A stretch of DNA of 60,000 bases from Adiantum capillus-veneris (Eukaryota > Streptophyta > Polypodiopsida > Polypodiales > Pteridaceae), in assembly GCA_014529385.2 (NCBI GenBank), contig CM043942.1, positions 60,467,684-60,527,683 on the forward strand. The letters are read 5' to 3'. The translations under genes and the position numbers were made by a program. The notes beneath the pieces were generated by a model. That model had not been told where the DNA came from. It worked only from the letters and a program-made list of their open reading frames with translations, and ran no database searches. Numbering within the stretch: the first letter of the stretch is position 1; each line of letters opens with the position of its first letter. This document shows, one piece after another, positions 20,153-32,175 of this stretch.

Positions 20153-21186
20153 AAGCAAACTCACTCCAACTCCAAAATGGGGGTCACAAGGTTGTCAGAC
20201 ATTTTTTGGGTGAGCATAAAGCTAGTAGATCATGCGAAAAAGCTTGCTAACTAGCCGCATGTATATATGTGTACCTAGTGCTTTGAGTCTTGGGAGTGAC
20301 CATGTAAAAATTCATGTACAAAGGTTTGGTTTTGCGGGGATTGTTTACTGGTGTTTTGGGTTGTTTAAGTCCCCAAAACATGGTTTTCAATAAGTATTTT
20401 CAGCCATGATTTATAGCTTGTGAATCGGAATCAAGTACATCTTGAGTTATGTGCGTTCAAAGTGGGAAACCTCTTGACTTAGAAAGTGGTTGCAGATGCA
20501 TGTGACAAAGGAAATTGGTCCAACTTGATGATTTAAATTAGAAATGCTGAGATTTTAAATTTTTGGAAATAGCTGAAGTGATGGTCTCGGAGCCGTGCTT
20601 TATGGCATCGCATTCAGTGGTGGCCGGAGCGGTGCACCATGCTCCTGGGAAGTTTCTCTTGAAGCGAGGTTAAGCTGAGATTTTTTGTGGGGGAAGGAAG
20701 GAGTTGGAGAAGTGCAAAAGAGGATTCCATGTGGCACTGGGACTATCCGACATGGGAAGGGGAAAGGAGGAAATGGGGGGTATAAGGGGAGGATGGGGTG
20801 CCCATTAGGGGTATATCAAAGGAGAGAGAAGCTCTCTCAAGCCTTAGCTATGGGGGCTCATCGGCTTCATGGGGGAGAGAATGGTGCATTTTTGGCTTCA
20901 CACTAGCTACCCACATGTCTGTCCCGTTTTTTGGTCCACTGGACACTAGCTCCCACCCCTTTCCTTGGCCCAAAAGTCATCGGCTGGCCCATTTCCTAGG
21001 AAAATGAGGTAAAACATGGACCAATTGAATGGAGCCTTGCAAGAGAGCCTTGTCGACTGAGGAGAGAGAAGAAATATCTTGAAATAAAAGATCAAAAGGG
21101 CCCCATTTTATAGCTACAACACCATTTTATAGCTATAAAAAGGCCCCATTTTATAGATTTTGTATTGTATAGCATTGAAGTACCTG
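20153..21186. other. Leader-like non-coding stretch before gag B
   Basis: About 1 kb without a supported gene between the LTR-like sequence and the gag fragment of element B. It is probably untranslated leader of the retroelement; purine-rich patches lie near 20690-20890. Confidence 0.5.
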
Positions 21187-21905
21187 ATGAAGTTTGGCAT
21201 GAAATTTTGGGATACACTCAAAAGGCTAATCAAATTGTTGATGATTTTGTCATGCAGTTTACCCGGTTATGGGAAAATGGGCTCGAGCTTTGGGAAATGA
21301 AATCCCTCCAGCCATGTTAATGAAGGACCGTTTTGTGGGAAACTTAAAGGAAAGTCTAAAGTTCATAGTTGAGCTGAAAAGGCCCGTTACCTTGGAGGAA
21401 GCAGTCACTATCTCCAGGGAAAAAGAATGGAAATCTTAAAGACTCAATGAGTATGGGAAAGCGGTCCATGTGAAAGGTAATAGTGGCCAAAATGATAGAA
21501 AATAGACAGAGGCTGAAGCCCAACTTGCTCAAAGGGTTGCCAACAACAAAATATGAAAAACATGATGACCATGATACAAGAATTGCGACTCAGTGTTCTT
21601 GAAGGTGGTCGTGGTCGTGGTAGAGGGATGGTCCAGCCATATGAAGCTCAGCCTAATGTTAGTGTGGGTCATGGACAAGGTGTCTTTGAGCCACAAAGGA
21701 GGTTCATCCCTACCTGTTATGATTTTGGTGAGCTTGGTCACATCAACACTCATTTTCCAAGGCCAATAAGGATGGGAGGTGATATTTTTCCACTTTCTCA
21801 GGATATTCCTAACAGGGCTAATGATTATGCATTGGATATACAAGGAGATCACGGTATTGAACAGGAAAATCAAGCCTCAACCTATGGCGGTCCTGTGGGT
21901 ATTGT
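21187..21905 (+). pseudogene. Element B gag
   Basis: Broken gag pieces: a segment parallel to gag A in other frames near 21187-21440 (for example PPAMLMKDRFVGNLKESLKF and VELKRPVTLEEAV), then the frame 21553-21905. The latter has GGRGRGRGM, a damaged knuckle CYDFGELGHINTHF (CX2CX4HX4C with the second and third Cys lost), and RMGGDIFPLSQDIPNRANDY. It is the plus-strand relative of gag A. Confidence 0.8.
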
Positions 21906-22019
21906 GTAGGTTGAAAAGAAAGAAGCAGATATGATGCCCGGAGGCAAAAGAGAGAGGGAAGGCTATGCTACTCCAGGTCCCAGTAAGAAGAGAGGAAGAT
22001 GCGAAAGTTAAGAGGAAGA

Positions 22020-22841
22020 TAAGACCTTGTAGATGGTTTGAAGTAGCAAATTTACCTTTGGGAGAAGGCCAAACAACTTATAGTTTAAAGGAAGACCAGA
22101 TTGGGAGGAAAGTAGATTTTACTTTTGGATAGTTGATGAATATGGTGTCCAAACTTAAGAGGCAGTGGAAGTCATTAGTGAATCCTGAGAAAGATCCAAA
22201 GCATGGACAAGTCAGAGTGTTGGCTATGGGAGAGTTACCCAAGATTTGCCTGTGGTGAACGCTTGGCACAAAGGTGTGGACATGGGAGCTGCTCAAGTTT
22301 GCGTGATCACAGAGTCATATGTTGCGAGACTGGGTCTCATTACATTTGACTAGCAAACCATCCCAAAGTGAAGTGTTTGGGGCTGATTAAGAGTTTGGAA
22401 GCTGAAGTCTTTAATGTGAAGGTTATAGTAAACTTTCATGTTATGCCAGCTAGCCTGGGAGCTTTGCCTCTCGTTCTAAGACGACCTTGGTTGAGAGATA
22501 TTGGTTCTTTGCATGATTTGGGCAAGGGTACAATCTGTGTGTATGGAAAGAAGGGTGAAAAGAGGGTGTTTGATATGACTACCAAGCAACCTTTGGCACT
22601 AGAAGATGTGAGTGAAAATGATGAATCCAAAGTTACCAGTGAAGATAGTTTGGAAGATTCACAAAGTAGCACTAGTTCTAATTCCAGTGATGAGGGTGAA
22701 GTGTCATTCTTACTGTTGGACAAAGAGAAGAGAGAAACTGGTGAAATATTGCAAGTGTCAAGGGATATAGATGCTTCGAGCTCTTTTGAGCAACTTGAGG
22801 AGTTGATATGGCCCAAACAAGAATTACCAATGTAGAAGGGG
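22020..22841 (+). pseudogene. Element B protease region
   Basis: Homologous to 2112-2819 on the other strand. A degenerate active-site strand GVDMGAAQVCVITESYVARLGL (about 22272-22340) is followed in another frame by LPLVLRRPWLRD and LGKGTICVYGKKGEKRVFDM (22450-22580). An acidic serine-rich linker (EDSLEDSQSSTSSNSSDEGE) then leads into RT. Confidence 0.8.
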
Positions 22842-24003
22842 TTGATTCAAAATATGTTGAGTACTCATTTGACACAAGGAGAGAGAAGGGAGTACTTAAC
22901 AATGTTGGACAGGTTTCCAAATCTATTCATCACTTCATATCAAGAAATACGGGGTTTTCTTGGCGATCCTGTGAAGATTGAACCAGTTGAAGGGGCAAAG
23001 CCAATAAGACAGAAACTAAGAAGGATGGGTAAGGAGAAAATGAATTCTTTAAAGGAAGAAGTGGATAAAATTTTGGATGCAAGGTTCATTGTCCTAGTTG
23101 ATAATGCTGAATGGGTGAGGCATGTAGTGGTCACTCCAAAGAAAGATGGGCGTTGGAGAGTTTGTGTTGATTATAAGCCATTAAATGTAGTGACCAAAAA
23201 AGATCCTTATCCCTTACCTTTTAGTGATCAACTTCTAGATGGAGTGGCTGGATTTGAAAGATACAGTCTTTTTGATGTCTATTCAGGGTATTTCCAACTT
23301 ATCCTTGCTCCTAAAGACCGGAATAAGACTACTTTTATCACTCCATGGGGTTGTTTCTTTTTTTGCTGCCTTCCTTTTGGGTTAACAAATGGACCTAGAG
23401 CTTTTGAAAGAAAAATGGATTAGGTACCTACCTTATCCATTTCTTGGGAAGTTTGTTAAATGGTTTATAAAGGATTTCTATGTATACAATTCAAGGAAAG
23501 AGCACGTTCAAAAGCTTGAAATGAATTTTGCAAGGTATGATGAATGCGAGGGTCAGTTGAACCCTAAGAAATGTCATTTGGCACAGCCACGAGTAAAGCT
23601 TCTTGGACATGTAATTTCAGAAAATGGGATTGAAGAAGATCCAAAGAAAGTGGAAGCTTTGTTATTTCTATCATCTCCAAAGGATACAAGACAGCTGGCC
23701 ACTTTCATCATACAGAAGGTTAAATATTTGTCTCGATGCATACCTTTGGCATCACAATTATTGTATCCATTGCACCAAGTGGTTATTGGAGTGGACACGT
23801 GATTGTGAAGATGTTTTTGATAGAGTTAATAAGTTTTGAGTACACTACCCATTATGCAAGCTCTTGACTGGGAAAAGGAGTTTTATGTTAACCCATCAGT
23901 GGGAGATGATGCCATTGGAGCTATGTTGTTTCAAAGGGGAAGGAATCTCAATATATGAAACCTGTTCATTATACTAGTGAGAGACGAAAGTACAAAACAG
24001 ACT
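22842..24003 (+). pseudogene. Element B reverse transcriptase and RNase H start
   Basis: RT frame 22842-23423 carries LRRMGKEKMNSLKEEVDKIL, VVVTPKKDGRWRVCVDYKPL, YSLFDVYSGYFQL and LPFGLTNGPRAFE. After a shift the next frame has KWFIKDFYVYNSRKEHVQKL, with FIKDF at the YxDD position, and LNPKKCHLAQPRVKLLGHVI. It then runs into ALDWEKEFYVNPSVGDDAIG and a short RNase H start ending near 24003, where unrelated sequence begins. Integrase is absent. Confidence 0.88.
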
Positions 24004-25639
24004 CAGTGGCCTCTACACGAAGACTATGCACAATGGCCTCATCAAGGGAGGTACACAATAGGGACACCACCTAGAAATATATGCGGCTAGGACACACACA
24101 TATACACAATCAAACATGTCATGGAAAACAATTTCAAGATCCACACCCAAGTGTGGGATGGGGTGGTTGGAAAACAAGATGAGAGGAATGGTGAGTGAGT
24201 AATGATGGGTTTTCTCCTCGTGCATGTAGTAAGGAAGATAATGAGGTAAGGGAGACATGCAAGTATGCTCACTTCCCATACAAGAGGTGGTGAATCGGAA
24301 CACCTTAAGATGCAAGTAGCAAGATGATAGGAATATGAGAGGGAGAGAGAGTATGTGTATGGTGGAGAATCCGCACACCTTAACATAAGCAAAATGGAAA
24401 GAACAAGCATAAACCATACTCACAATGAAGTGTATCCCAAATGGCACAAGTATGGCACCAAGATGGAGTGTGTTGATTGCTTGCAAAAGATGAATACACT
24501 AGGTAGCATAGGGAAAGAAGATGAGAAGGGAACAAGACCGTATGAAGCATAATGGAGAGATGGGAGTTGATGGCGAGGAATATCATGAGTGTAGCCATCA
24601 TTCTTGTTCTTTAAATCACGCCTTCAATCCTTCATTACAAGTGTGGAGATATATGGTGCTCATTTTGTGCATGGTGATGGTGTTGTGATTAGGGTTCATG
24701 CTACGAGCATGTAGCACAAGGGTGTGTATGTGTAGGTGTATGGGATGTAGTGTGCATATGGGGTAGTGTGTGTGTGTCTCGTGTAGTGTCTTTCCATTTA
24801 CAAGAGAGAAGGCCTCCTTTTATAGACCAAGAGAGTGATTAGGGAAGAGATTATGAGCAAGAGGATTTATTACAAAGTAACCTCAGTTAGAGGCATTCAC
24901 GTAATGAGAGAGCTCCGTGTGCCCTACTTATTGACCAATTTCCTCCTAACCATCTTCATCATGGTGAGATTTGTCTCCATGACACCTTCCATAGCTTGAG
25001 TCCAAGAGAATCTTGATAAAATAAGAGAAAATACAGCAATAATGGAGAGAAACCTATAAGAATTTGTCTGTATGGAGTTGGATAATCATGACTTCTTCCC
25101 ATGTGGACAAATAGGCTCCGGCATTTTGGCCATATATCCCAAACCCTACCTCCAAAAACTATAAAAAAGAAAAGGGGCTGAAAGATCAGTTCAGCGCCTA
25201 CAACTTTGCTGCTGCTGAAAACTGTTTCCAATTCGGAATGGAAAAAGTAGAGAAAAAATCCCACAAAAACATGTGTCCATCTTTTCCCTTCCAAAAGTCT
25301 TCCAGGTGGTTCCCTCTTAACTCCATGTGTAATCCTTGTGTCCACACATGAATTATGCTTGAATTTGATAATATTATGTTGACTCTAACTCAATAATGCA
25401 TAAGATTCTTTTCCCTTTTACTATTGACTTTTACTCTTCACTTGTAGTGACCGTCAGGTATAATCAGCATCCATTGATTTTTTTCTTCTCATAGGGTTTG
25501 TTCCTACCTGTCCTTATTCCGAGATACAAATGTGTCAAAACCATAGCTATGTACAAAATAAATACATAGGTTTTTTGTGTGATTTTCATGCATCATGTGC
25601 ATACCAAGAGAGAGGTGGAGCAAAATTTGAAAAACGGCC
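24004..25639. other. Non-coding stretch between elements B and C
   Basis: About 1.6 kb with TG-rich patches (near 24720-24780) and no frame that I can support as a gene. No LTR pair or TIR was recognised. Confidence 0.5.
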
Positions 25640-25841
25640 CTCATTAGCCCTCCCAGGCATTTATGTTTCTAGCTCTGTACTTGATTCTTCTTCAGTTGAG
25701 GTGGAGGAGTCTCCCTCCTCAGTGATTTCCATCATAGGTGCTTGATCAAACCTCAAATAGTACTACTTTAACCTCCATCCATTGATACTTGTTTTGTGAA
25801 GCCTACCATCTGCATCCATCAATCGATAACTTGCATTGTTG
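25640..25841 (-). pseudogene. Element C integrase C-terminal end
   Basis: The minus strand encodes ASYRLMDADGRLHKTSINGW and RLK, the characteristic last beta-strands of plant gypsy integrases (Y-L-D-G…ING-RLKPY), followed by an acidic tail. It continues the integrase at 27736 and is separated from it only by the LTR element between the two TAACG copies. Confidence 0.8.
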
Positions 25842-25846
25842 TAACG

Positions 25847-27730
25847 TGTTGGGATGCGAGTTTTTTTGCATCTCTTGTGTGAACAACCCCTTCCACCTCA
25901 TGTGTCAAGCCATGTGAAGGACCTCTTACAACCTTTGAGTAAAACACCACCAGTTGTATTTATGACTTGAGCCACTATCCTTATGACTTGGGTAAGATGG
26001 CCCCCGATATGCAGTAGTAGCAGGTAGGCAGGAGTACGTTAAGGGCGGAGTTGATTGCATAGAGGTCAGCAAGTGATGACACCAAACAGGAGTGCCTTGT
26101 TGAGTAGCACAGCTGCACATGATGCATGTTGGAGCTTTGTGGACGAGGCCCGCATAGTAGGCATCTTGTAGAGGCAGTAAAGCGAGGGTGTCCGGTCAAC
26201 CACATGATGCCAAAAAAGGTGTCGGAGAGAAGAGAGAAATGGTGCCAAGATGCTTGTAGATAGGTGAAAGGCTTATGGGTTTGCAGCGAGTGGGTTGGGT
26301 GACTTGGGCTAAGCACATAGCGGGTCTGACTCCAATAGCAGTAGGAAGAGGTTGAGGGTATAAGGGCTTGAAGTTCTTTGCAGAAATTAAGGCTGAGGGC
26401 GAGGGAGCGATCATGTTGCAACAAGGTTTGGGTCGACTTCTGCTTTGGGTTGTTGATGGCGGGATGTTGAGGTAACATTAGGTTCCTTGGCTCCTTAGCT
26501 CATGTGGATTGAAGCTGTGCGTGCCCGTACTTAGAGATAAACATAGACGTAGGAGGGAGTGCAAAGACGGGCTTCACGGGGTGGGGTTGAAACAAAAAAA
26601 GCGTGTGAGCACGTCGGTGAAGTGAGGGCCACAAGCCAGGTGTAAAATGATGAGCAGTAGCATTAAAGGGCAAGGTCGCGGGTGGCTTGAGCACTGAGCT
26701 GGATAGGGTTGATTAGTGGTGGATCCTACACACGAGACACACACACACACACATCCAAAAGTAGAAATTAGAATTAATGGTCTTAATCAACTCCAAAATC
26801 AAAGAATAAAGGTGCTACAGAAAGCTCTTCCGAAAGAGAATTAGAACATAGTTGAACAATTGGAGTGGGATTTTTGGTTTTGCAAAGGAATTAAGTGGGG
26901 AAAACACACGAATGATGCAAATAGAGCCAGATTAGCAGCAAATCCTTGAGAAATTAGCCAAAATGAAATCGACAAAGGCTTAATTTCAGTGGCTCAAAGC
27001 ATACACCAAAAACGTGCCCAAAAACTAGCGTAATTAGCGGATTAATAGATGTGGATCGAATAGCGTGATTAGGAGATACTAATCACATTGGATGCTTTGA
27101 TACCAGTTGTAGGGTTAGTGTGCCATTCATGTTAATAGAATGCTTGAAGAGGGGAGGATTGTTGGGATGTGAGTTTTGTTGCATCTCTTGTGTGAACAAT
27201 TCCTTCCACCTCATGTGTTAAGGGAGGCTTGTGTATGCCTACACCCTAATGTTTTGTGTGCCTACACCCTTTGTGTCTAGGGGAGGCAACTTTGTGTTCA
27301 AGGGGAGGCTTGTGAACTGTGTGCCTCACCCTAGTGTGTTTTGAGGGGAGGATTGTGTGAGTGATATGCAACCAAAACCCATATAGGGGAGGATTGTTGG
27401 GATGCAATATTTCTTGCATCTCTTGTGTGAACAACCCCTTCCACCTCATGTGTCAAGCCATGTGAAGCACCTCTTACAACCTTTGTGTAAAATACCTCCA
27501 CTTGTATTTGTGCATTGGCAGCCACCTCTTGTGCTCATGTGTCAAAAGGCTGTCTATTTGTATAAGCCTATATAGAGGCACATTTTGCTAAATATTTGTT
27601 ACCTTTTTTATCATTTACAATATACCCTATTGTATTGTGCAGCAGTCTCTCTCTAGCAAGCTCTACAATAACCTCTTCAAGCATGCTATTAACATGAATG
27701 GCACACCAAGCTATCTTCCTTAGCCCTACA
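25847..27730 (-). mobile_element. Rearranged LTR element nested in integrase C
   Basis: A 1,884-bp insertion flanked by TAACG on both sides (25842-25846 and 27731-27735). Removing it restores the integrase frame of element C. Its outer ends on the plus strand are TGTTGGGATG and GCCCTACA. The start TGTTGGGATG recurs at 27160 and 27395, and a primer-site-like GCTTTGATACCA (27094-27105, minus-strand TGGTATCAAAGC, initiator tRNA-Met type) lies inside. A second TGTAGGG-type end occurs in opposite orientation at 27108. The interior has no coding capacity, so it is a rearranged non-autonomous copy. Confidence 0.7.
27395..27730 (-). repeat. 5' LTR of the nested element
   Basis: 336 bp, TGTAGGG…CATCCCAACA on the minus strand. 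The part after the end is repeated at 25847-25980 (3' copy) and at 27160-27215 (partial). Confidence 0.65.
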
Positions 27731-27735
27731 TAACG

Positions 27736-28652
27736 CTTTCTAATGACAAATTTCCCCTCCCATCTGGGTGAAAACTTTTTATCCTTCCTAGTGTCAAACC
27801 TGTTATCATACCATAGGACCAACATACCTTTCTTGAGACCTTTTGCTCTAAGTCCCTTGTTGAAGGTAAGTCAACATTGCTTTGTGGTGCTACATAATAG
27901 TTGATAGTATCTATCAAGAATGTGGTTGTGAAGATGAGCATTAGGGCGTTCCGTCTGCCTAGCTAGCACCCTGAGACTAGCCAATTGTACTTCAATGGGT
28001 AAAATGGCCTCCTTACCATACACGGAGTGATATGGTGTGAACCCAAGGGATGTGCGAAATGAAGTGCGATAAGTCCAAAGTGCAGCCATAAGATGCTTGT
28101 CCCAATCACTTTTGTGATTGTTTACATGTTTAGTGCCGATCTTGCAGATCATACCATTTACCTTTTCCACCAAATCGTTGCATTGTGGGTAGTAGGGAGT
28201 TGAGTGTCGTTGTGAGATACCCAGCTTCTCCATTAGCTTTCCTACCAGGTCTCCTATAAACCTAGTCCCGTGTAAAAGAGGAGTGCCAAAACGGAAAAAA
28301 ATGTTTTCAAATACAATCTTAGCCACTTCCTTAGTAGCTATAATCCGGGTGGTAGCAACTGCTTCAGCCCACTTGGTCATGTAGTCCACACCCATGGTGA
28401 TATACAATTTACCAGTTTGGCTCCTTGGAAAAGGTCCAATGGCATCAATTCCCCATTTCTCAAATGGTCCATAAGAGATAAGAGGAGTTTGTGGCTCATA
28501 TGTGATCCTCCTATCACCAGCCTTCTAACACTCTTTGCATGTTTTGCACCAGTGATGCACATCTCTCTGTAAACTAGGCCAGGCAAATCCGGCTTGTAGA
28601 ACCTTCCTACCAGTGATGTCAAGTGCAAAGTGCCATCCACAAAAACCATCAT
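27736..28652 (-). pseudogene. Element C integrase
   Basis: Minus-strand frames carry a zinc-binding remnant (CKTCKEC), then GPFP with VDYMTKWAEAVATTRIIATK of the catalytic core, FRFGTPLLHGTRFI (the aspartate position has changed), YYPQCNDLVEKVNGMI (the catalytic glutamate region), WDKHLMAALWTYRTSFRTSLG and VYGKEAILPIEVQLASLRVL. The frame then ends at LVLWYDNRFDTRKDKKFSPRWEGKFVIRKRY, directly at the insertion site. At least two frameshifts are present. Confidence 0.85.
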
Positions 28653-28776
28653 GGAAACTTGAAATTATTTCTGTGATTTCTCTAGAGAGAGGTACATGCC
28701 TAAGAATTTTATCCTTACCCTTGCATTAGAGGTCGTCACTGATATTGTGGTATTTTGTTTCCTTGTGCACAAGACA

Positions 28777-29635
28777 CTAATTTTGGCCCTTAGTAAGATC
28801 TTTAGCACACTCTCCTGTGTCCAAGAAACTCATGATGTCAGGCATAGAATCACTACCTTGGAAGAGAGGCAGCTTTAACTTGATAGCACCCACCACTGCA
28901 ACATCTTGTAGCTTCTCTCTAGCTAGAGCATCTGCTTCTTGATTTTCAACTCGAGGAACATGATGTAATTGTACAACATGAAACTTCCCCAAAATTTCCT
29001 TAACCTTGTGCAAATGTCCTAGAAAGCTATGATTTCTACAAGCCCAATTTCCTTGTATTTGTTTTATTAAAATCATGGCATCACCAAATACATTTAACCG
29101 TTGAATACCTTGTGTCACACGCCACTCTAACCCAAGAGTTAAGGCTGCATATTCTTCTTCATTGTTGGAGTGGGAATCCAAGAGATGCCCAATGGAGAAT
29201 ACCTTTTTCCTTTTGTTCGTTGAAGACAAAAATTCCCACTGCATCTTTGTCCATTTTCCTCTTATAGGTTCCATCAAAGAAAAGAGACTGAGCCCTCTCC
29301 ATCTTAGGGACTTCGAACACACCTGTTACTTCTTTGTCACTTGTCTTGATCTTCAACTTCTTTTCATCATGGCGATGAGTGAGAACGCCTCCTAGACCTG
29401 CTTTTGTGGAGGTATCCACTTGCATTGTGTAGTCAAACTCTTCCAACCTTGTGAGACATTTGTAAATCCTAGAAGAAACATCCATGTGATGCATTACATA
29501 AGGAAATACTTCTTCCATTGTTAAGATTATGAATGTTCTAGATAGTAAATAAGAGAAAAATTTGGTGGTAGCAAACATTATTGCAAGCACCATGTGCTCC
29601 ACTGCCATATATCCCTTTTCTGATGGAGTCATCAT
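28777..29635 (-). pseudogene. Element C dual RNase H region
   Basis: The first frame (29635-29159) covers the end of the RT-linked RNase H (SEKGYMAVEHMVLAIMFATT). It then enters a second, plant-type RNase H: SLFFDGTYKRKMDKDAVGIF, and, after a frameshift, NNEEEYAALTLGLEW, LNVFGDAMILIKQIQG and VPRVENQEADALARE. These carry the D-E-D-D acidic residues. A second RNase H after the first is known from the Tat lineage of plant gypsy elements, so element C is placed there. Confidence 0.8.
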
Positions 29636-30221
29636 GCGACTAGTGCTAGCAGAAAACTAACACGGACACCATCTTTTGGAGTTCTCTTTGTAAAACATTT
29701 ATTATTTTGATAAATCAAGAATATTGTAACTCCTATTTTCTTGGATAAACTCTGTAATTAATGAGCCGGGGCTACAAGCTTCCAGATTGTATCAGCCAGT
29801 TACTACCCAACTTTGGTAGAACTCCAAATTATTAGTTTTGACCACCCAAAAACATTGGCTAAGTTTTTTATAAGTTTTTGGATAAGAAATACATAGCATG
29901 AGCTAACGGCACTCATTTCTCTCCTTCTCGAGCTTTCTACTCCCTCTCCCGTTGTCACATTGCGATTGCGTCTGTTGCATTGCAACCGCAGGTAAGAGCT
30001 CTACGCATTGATGTAAGCAATTCACAGTATTTTGTAGCTTTTGGCGTCACCGAGACCCACGACCTAATTTCATCATAACTAGGAATTTACACTTTTAAAT
30101 CGAAAACTAAGCATAGGTAGGGTATTGGCATCATTGCTAAGCATTTAGATGCATTCTGGGTAAAAAATGACTAGGTCAAAAATCCATTGCTGTTAATAAT
30201 CACGATTTGGGAGCTTGACCT
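29636..30221. other. LTR/leader-like sequence interrupted by the copia element
   Basis: Non-coding. A primer-site-like TTGGCGTCACCGAGACCCAC lies at about 30041-30060. GTTAATAATCACGATTT near 30192 resembles the palindromic repeats of the element D leader. This sequence continues at 35761 on the other side of the copia insertion (target duplication GACCT). Confidence 0.45.
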
Positions 30222-30413
30222 TGAAGGAGTACAAGCGGAAGTGCCACGGGAGAGAGAGTGCGAGAAGAAGAGCACGACGATATGGTGAACTCGCTCTACT
30301 GTAATGTGTAGAGCATAGTGAGTTCTTATTAGGTTTTTACAAAAGAATATGTGTACATACCTGGCGGCCCACCCACTTACCTGGGCGACCACATTGGGCT
30401 TTATACCCCAACA
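30222..30413 (-). repeat. 3' LTR of copia F
   Basis: 192 bp. On the minus strand it begins TGTTGGGG and ends CCTTCA. It is preceded by the purine tract AAGTGGGAGGT. Confidence 0.95.
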
Positions 30414-30424
30414 ACCTCCCACTT
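30414..30424 (-). promoter_or_regulatory. Polypurine tract of copia F
   Basis: AAGTGGGAGGT on the minus strand directly abuts the 3' LTR, as required for plus-strand priming. Confidence 0.7.
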
Positions 30425-30495
30425 AAAGTGGTACTTTAAGTGTGAGAGAAGCTACTATACAAGCTAATATACAAGAGATGTAGAGAAGTGATGTA

Positions 30496-32106
30496 CTACC
30501 CTACACCTAGCTGCTTGCGAAAATGCGCAAAGCTCTCTGAGGGAAGTCCTTTTGTAAGTAGATCAGCACGATTTTCTGTGGTGTGAACTTTGACAAGCTG
30601 AAGTTGCTTATCCTCGAGCATTTCCCTGATGAAATGATACTTCACATCCACATGCTTTGTCTTTGAGTGATAAACTGGATTGCGAGCCAATTGTATAGCA
30701 CTTTGACTATCACAATATAACACGGGCATCTCTTCTTTGATTCCCAAATCTGTTACTAGTCGATTAAGCCAAATTGATTCTTTGCATGCCTCTGATGCTG
30801 CAACATATTCAGCCTCTATAGTAGACTGAGTAACACAATCTTGTAATCTAGAACGCCATGATACTACTCCACCAGCCAATGTAAAGACATACCCTGACGT
30901 AGACCTTCGGTTGTCTAAGTCACCTGCATAATCTAAGTCTGTAAAACCCTTTACACTTAGCTCCTGACTCCCATAGCATATACACATACTCTTTGTAGCT
31001 TTGAGGTATCTCAATATTCCTTTCACTGCCTCCCAATGTTTCTTGCCTGGGTTTGACATGTATCGACTTACTACTCCCATTGCAAATGCAATGTCTGGGC
31101 GAGTAGCAATCATTGCATACATCAAACTACCCACTGCAGAAGCATATGGAATCTTATCCATTTCAGTCTGTTCTTCCTCAGACACAGGACAATCTTGTTT
31201 GCTAAGTTTCACATATGGTGGCAATGGAACACTCAGTGCCTTTCCCTTCTCCATATTGAAACGTTGCAAAACCTTGTCAATATACTCTGTTTGAGATAAC
31301 CAAATCAACTTCTTTGATCTGTCTCTCTCAATGCGCATACCAAGTATATGACTTGCCTCACCCATGTCTTTCATGTCAAACGATTTTGCCATCTTTGACT
31401 TCAAAGCTAAAATTTCTTCCAAGTGCTTGCCAGCAATCAACATGTCATCCACATACAAAATAAGGATCAGCCAACAACCATCCTTAGCCTTCTTTGTATA
31501 TATACAGTGATCGAACTCACTACGTTTGTAGCCTTGAGAAAGCATAAACTTGTGGAATTTATGGTACCATGCCGTCGGTGATTGTTTTAAGCCATAAAGA
31601 CTCTTTAACAACTGGCATACCCAATCTTCCTTTCCTTTATCAACAAACCCTTCTCGCTGCTGCATGTAAATTTCCACATCTAAATCACCATGCAAGAACG
31701 CTGTCTTGACATCCATTTGGTGCAACACCAAATCTAATATGGCAACCAATGCAAGAAAGCATCTCAATGTAGTCATCTTGACCACCGGAGAGAAGACTTC
31801 ATCAAAGTCAATGCCTTGTTCTTGCTTAAAGCCCTTGGCAACAATCCTTGCTTTGTACTTTGGCTGACTATCATGAGCGGTGATCTTATACCTGTAAACC
31901 CATTTACAAGGTAGAGCCTTTTTGACCTGTGGTAATTTAACTAGCTTCCATGTCTGGTTTTTATGCAGAGCTGTCATCTCTGACTGCATGGCCAATTGCC
32001 AATTCCCGGAGTCCTTCATTTGCACTGCTTCCTTGTAACATGAAGGCTCATTGCAACCAGTCAACATGACATAGTTCATAGATGGAACAAACCTATCAGG
32101 AGGTCA
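30496..32106 (-). pseudogene. Copia F reverse transcriptase and RNase H
   Basis: An open frame of 527 codons (32079-30496) in register with the upstream gag-pol frame, separated by TGA at 32104-32106. It shows WKLVKLPQVKKALPCKWVYR, KARIVAKGFKQEQGIDFDEVFSPVVKM, LHQMDVKTAFLHGDLDVEIY, YGLKQSPTAWY, LILYVDDMLIAG (catalytic YVDD), then the RNase H with GFTDLDYAGD, EAEYVAASEACKESIWL, YCDSQSAIQLA and KTKHVDVKYHFIRE. All catalytic signatures are present, so this domain may still be intact at protein level. Length and order match a full copia RT-RNase H. Confidence 0.92.
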
Positions 32107-32175
32107 CGTGACACGTCCAGATCTACGCACAATAGGTGGCTCAGGCTCAGCCACAACCTGTGGTTCCACTCTATC

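Noticed and set aside
24013-24486. 157-codon minus-strand ORF
   Set aside because: Low-complexity Ser/Leu/His/Cys/Tyr-rich translation with no family resemblance.
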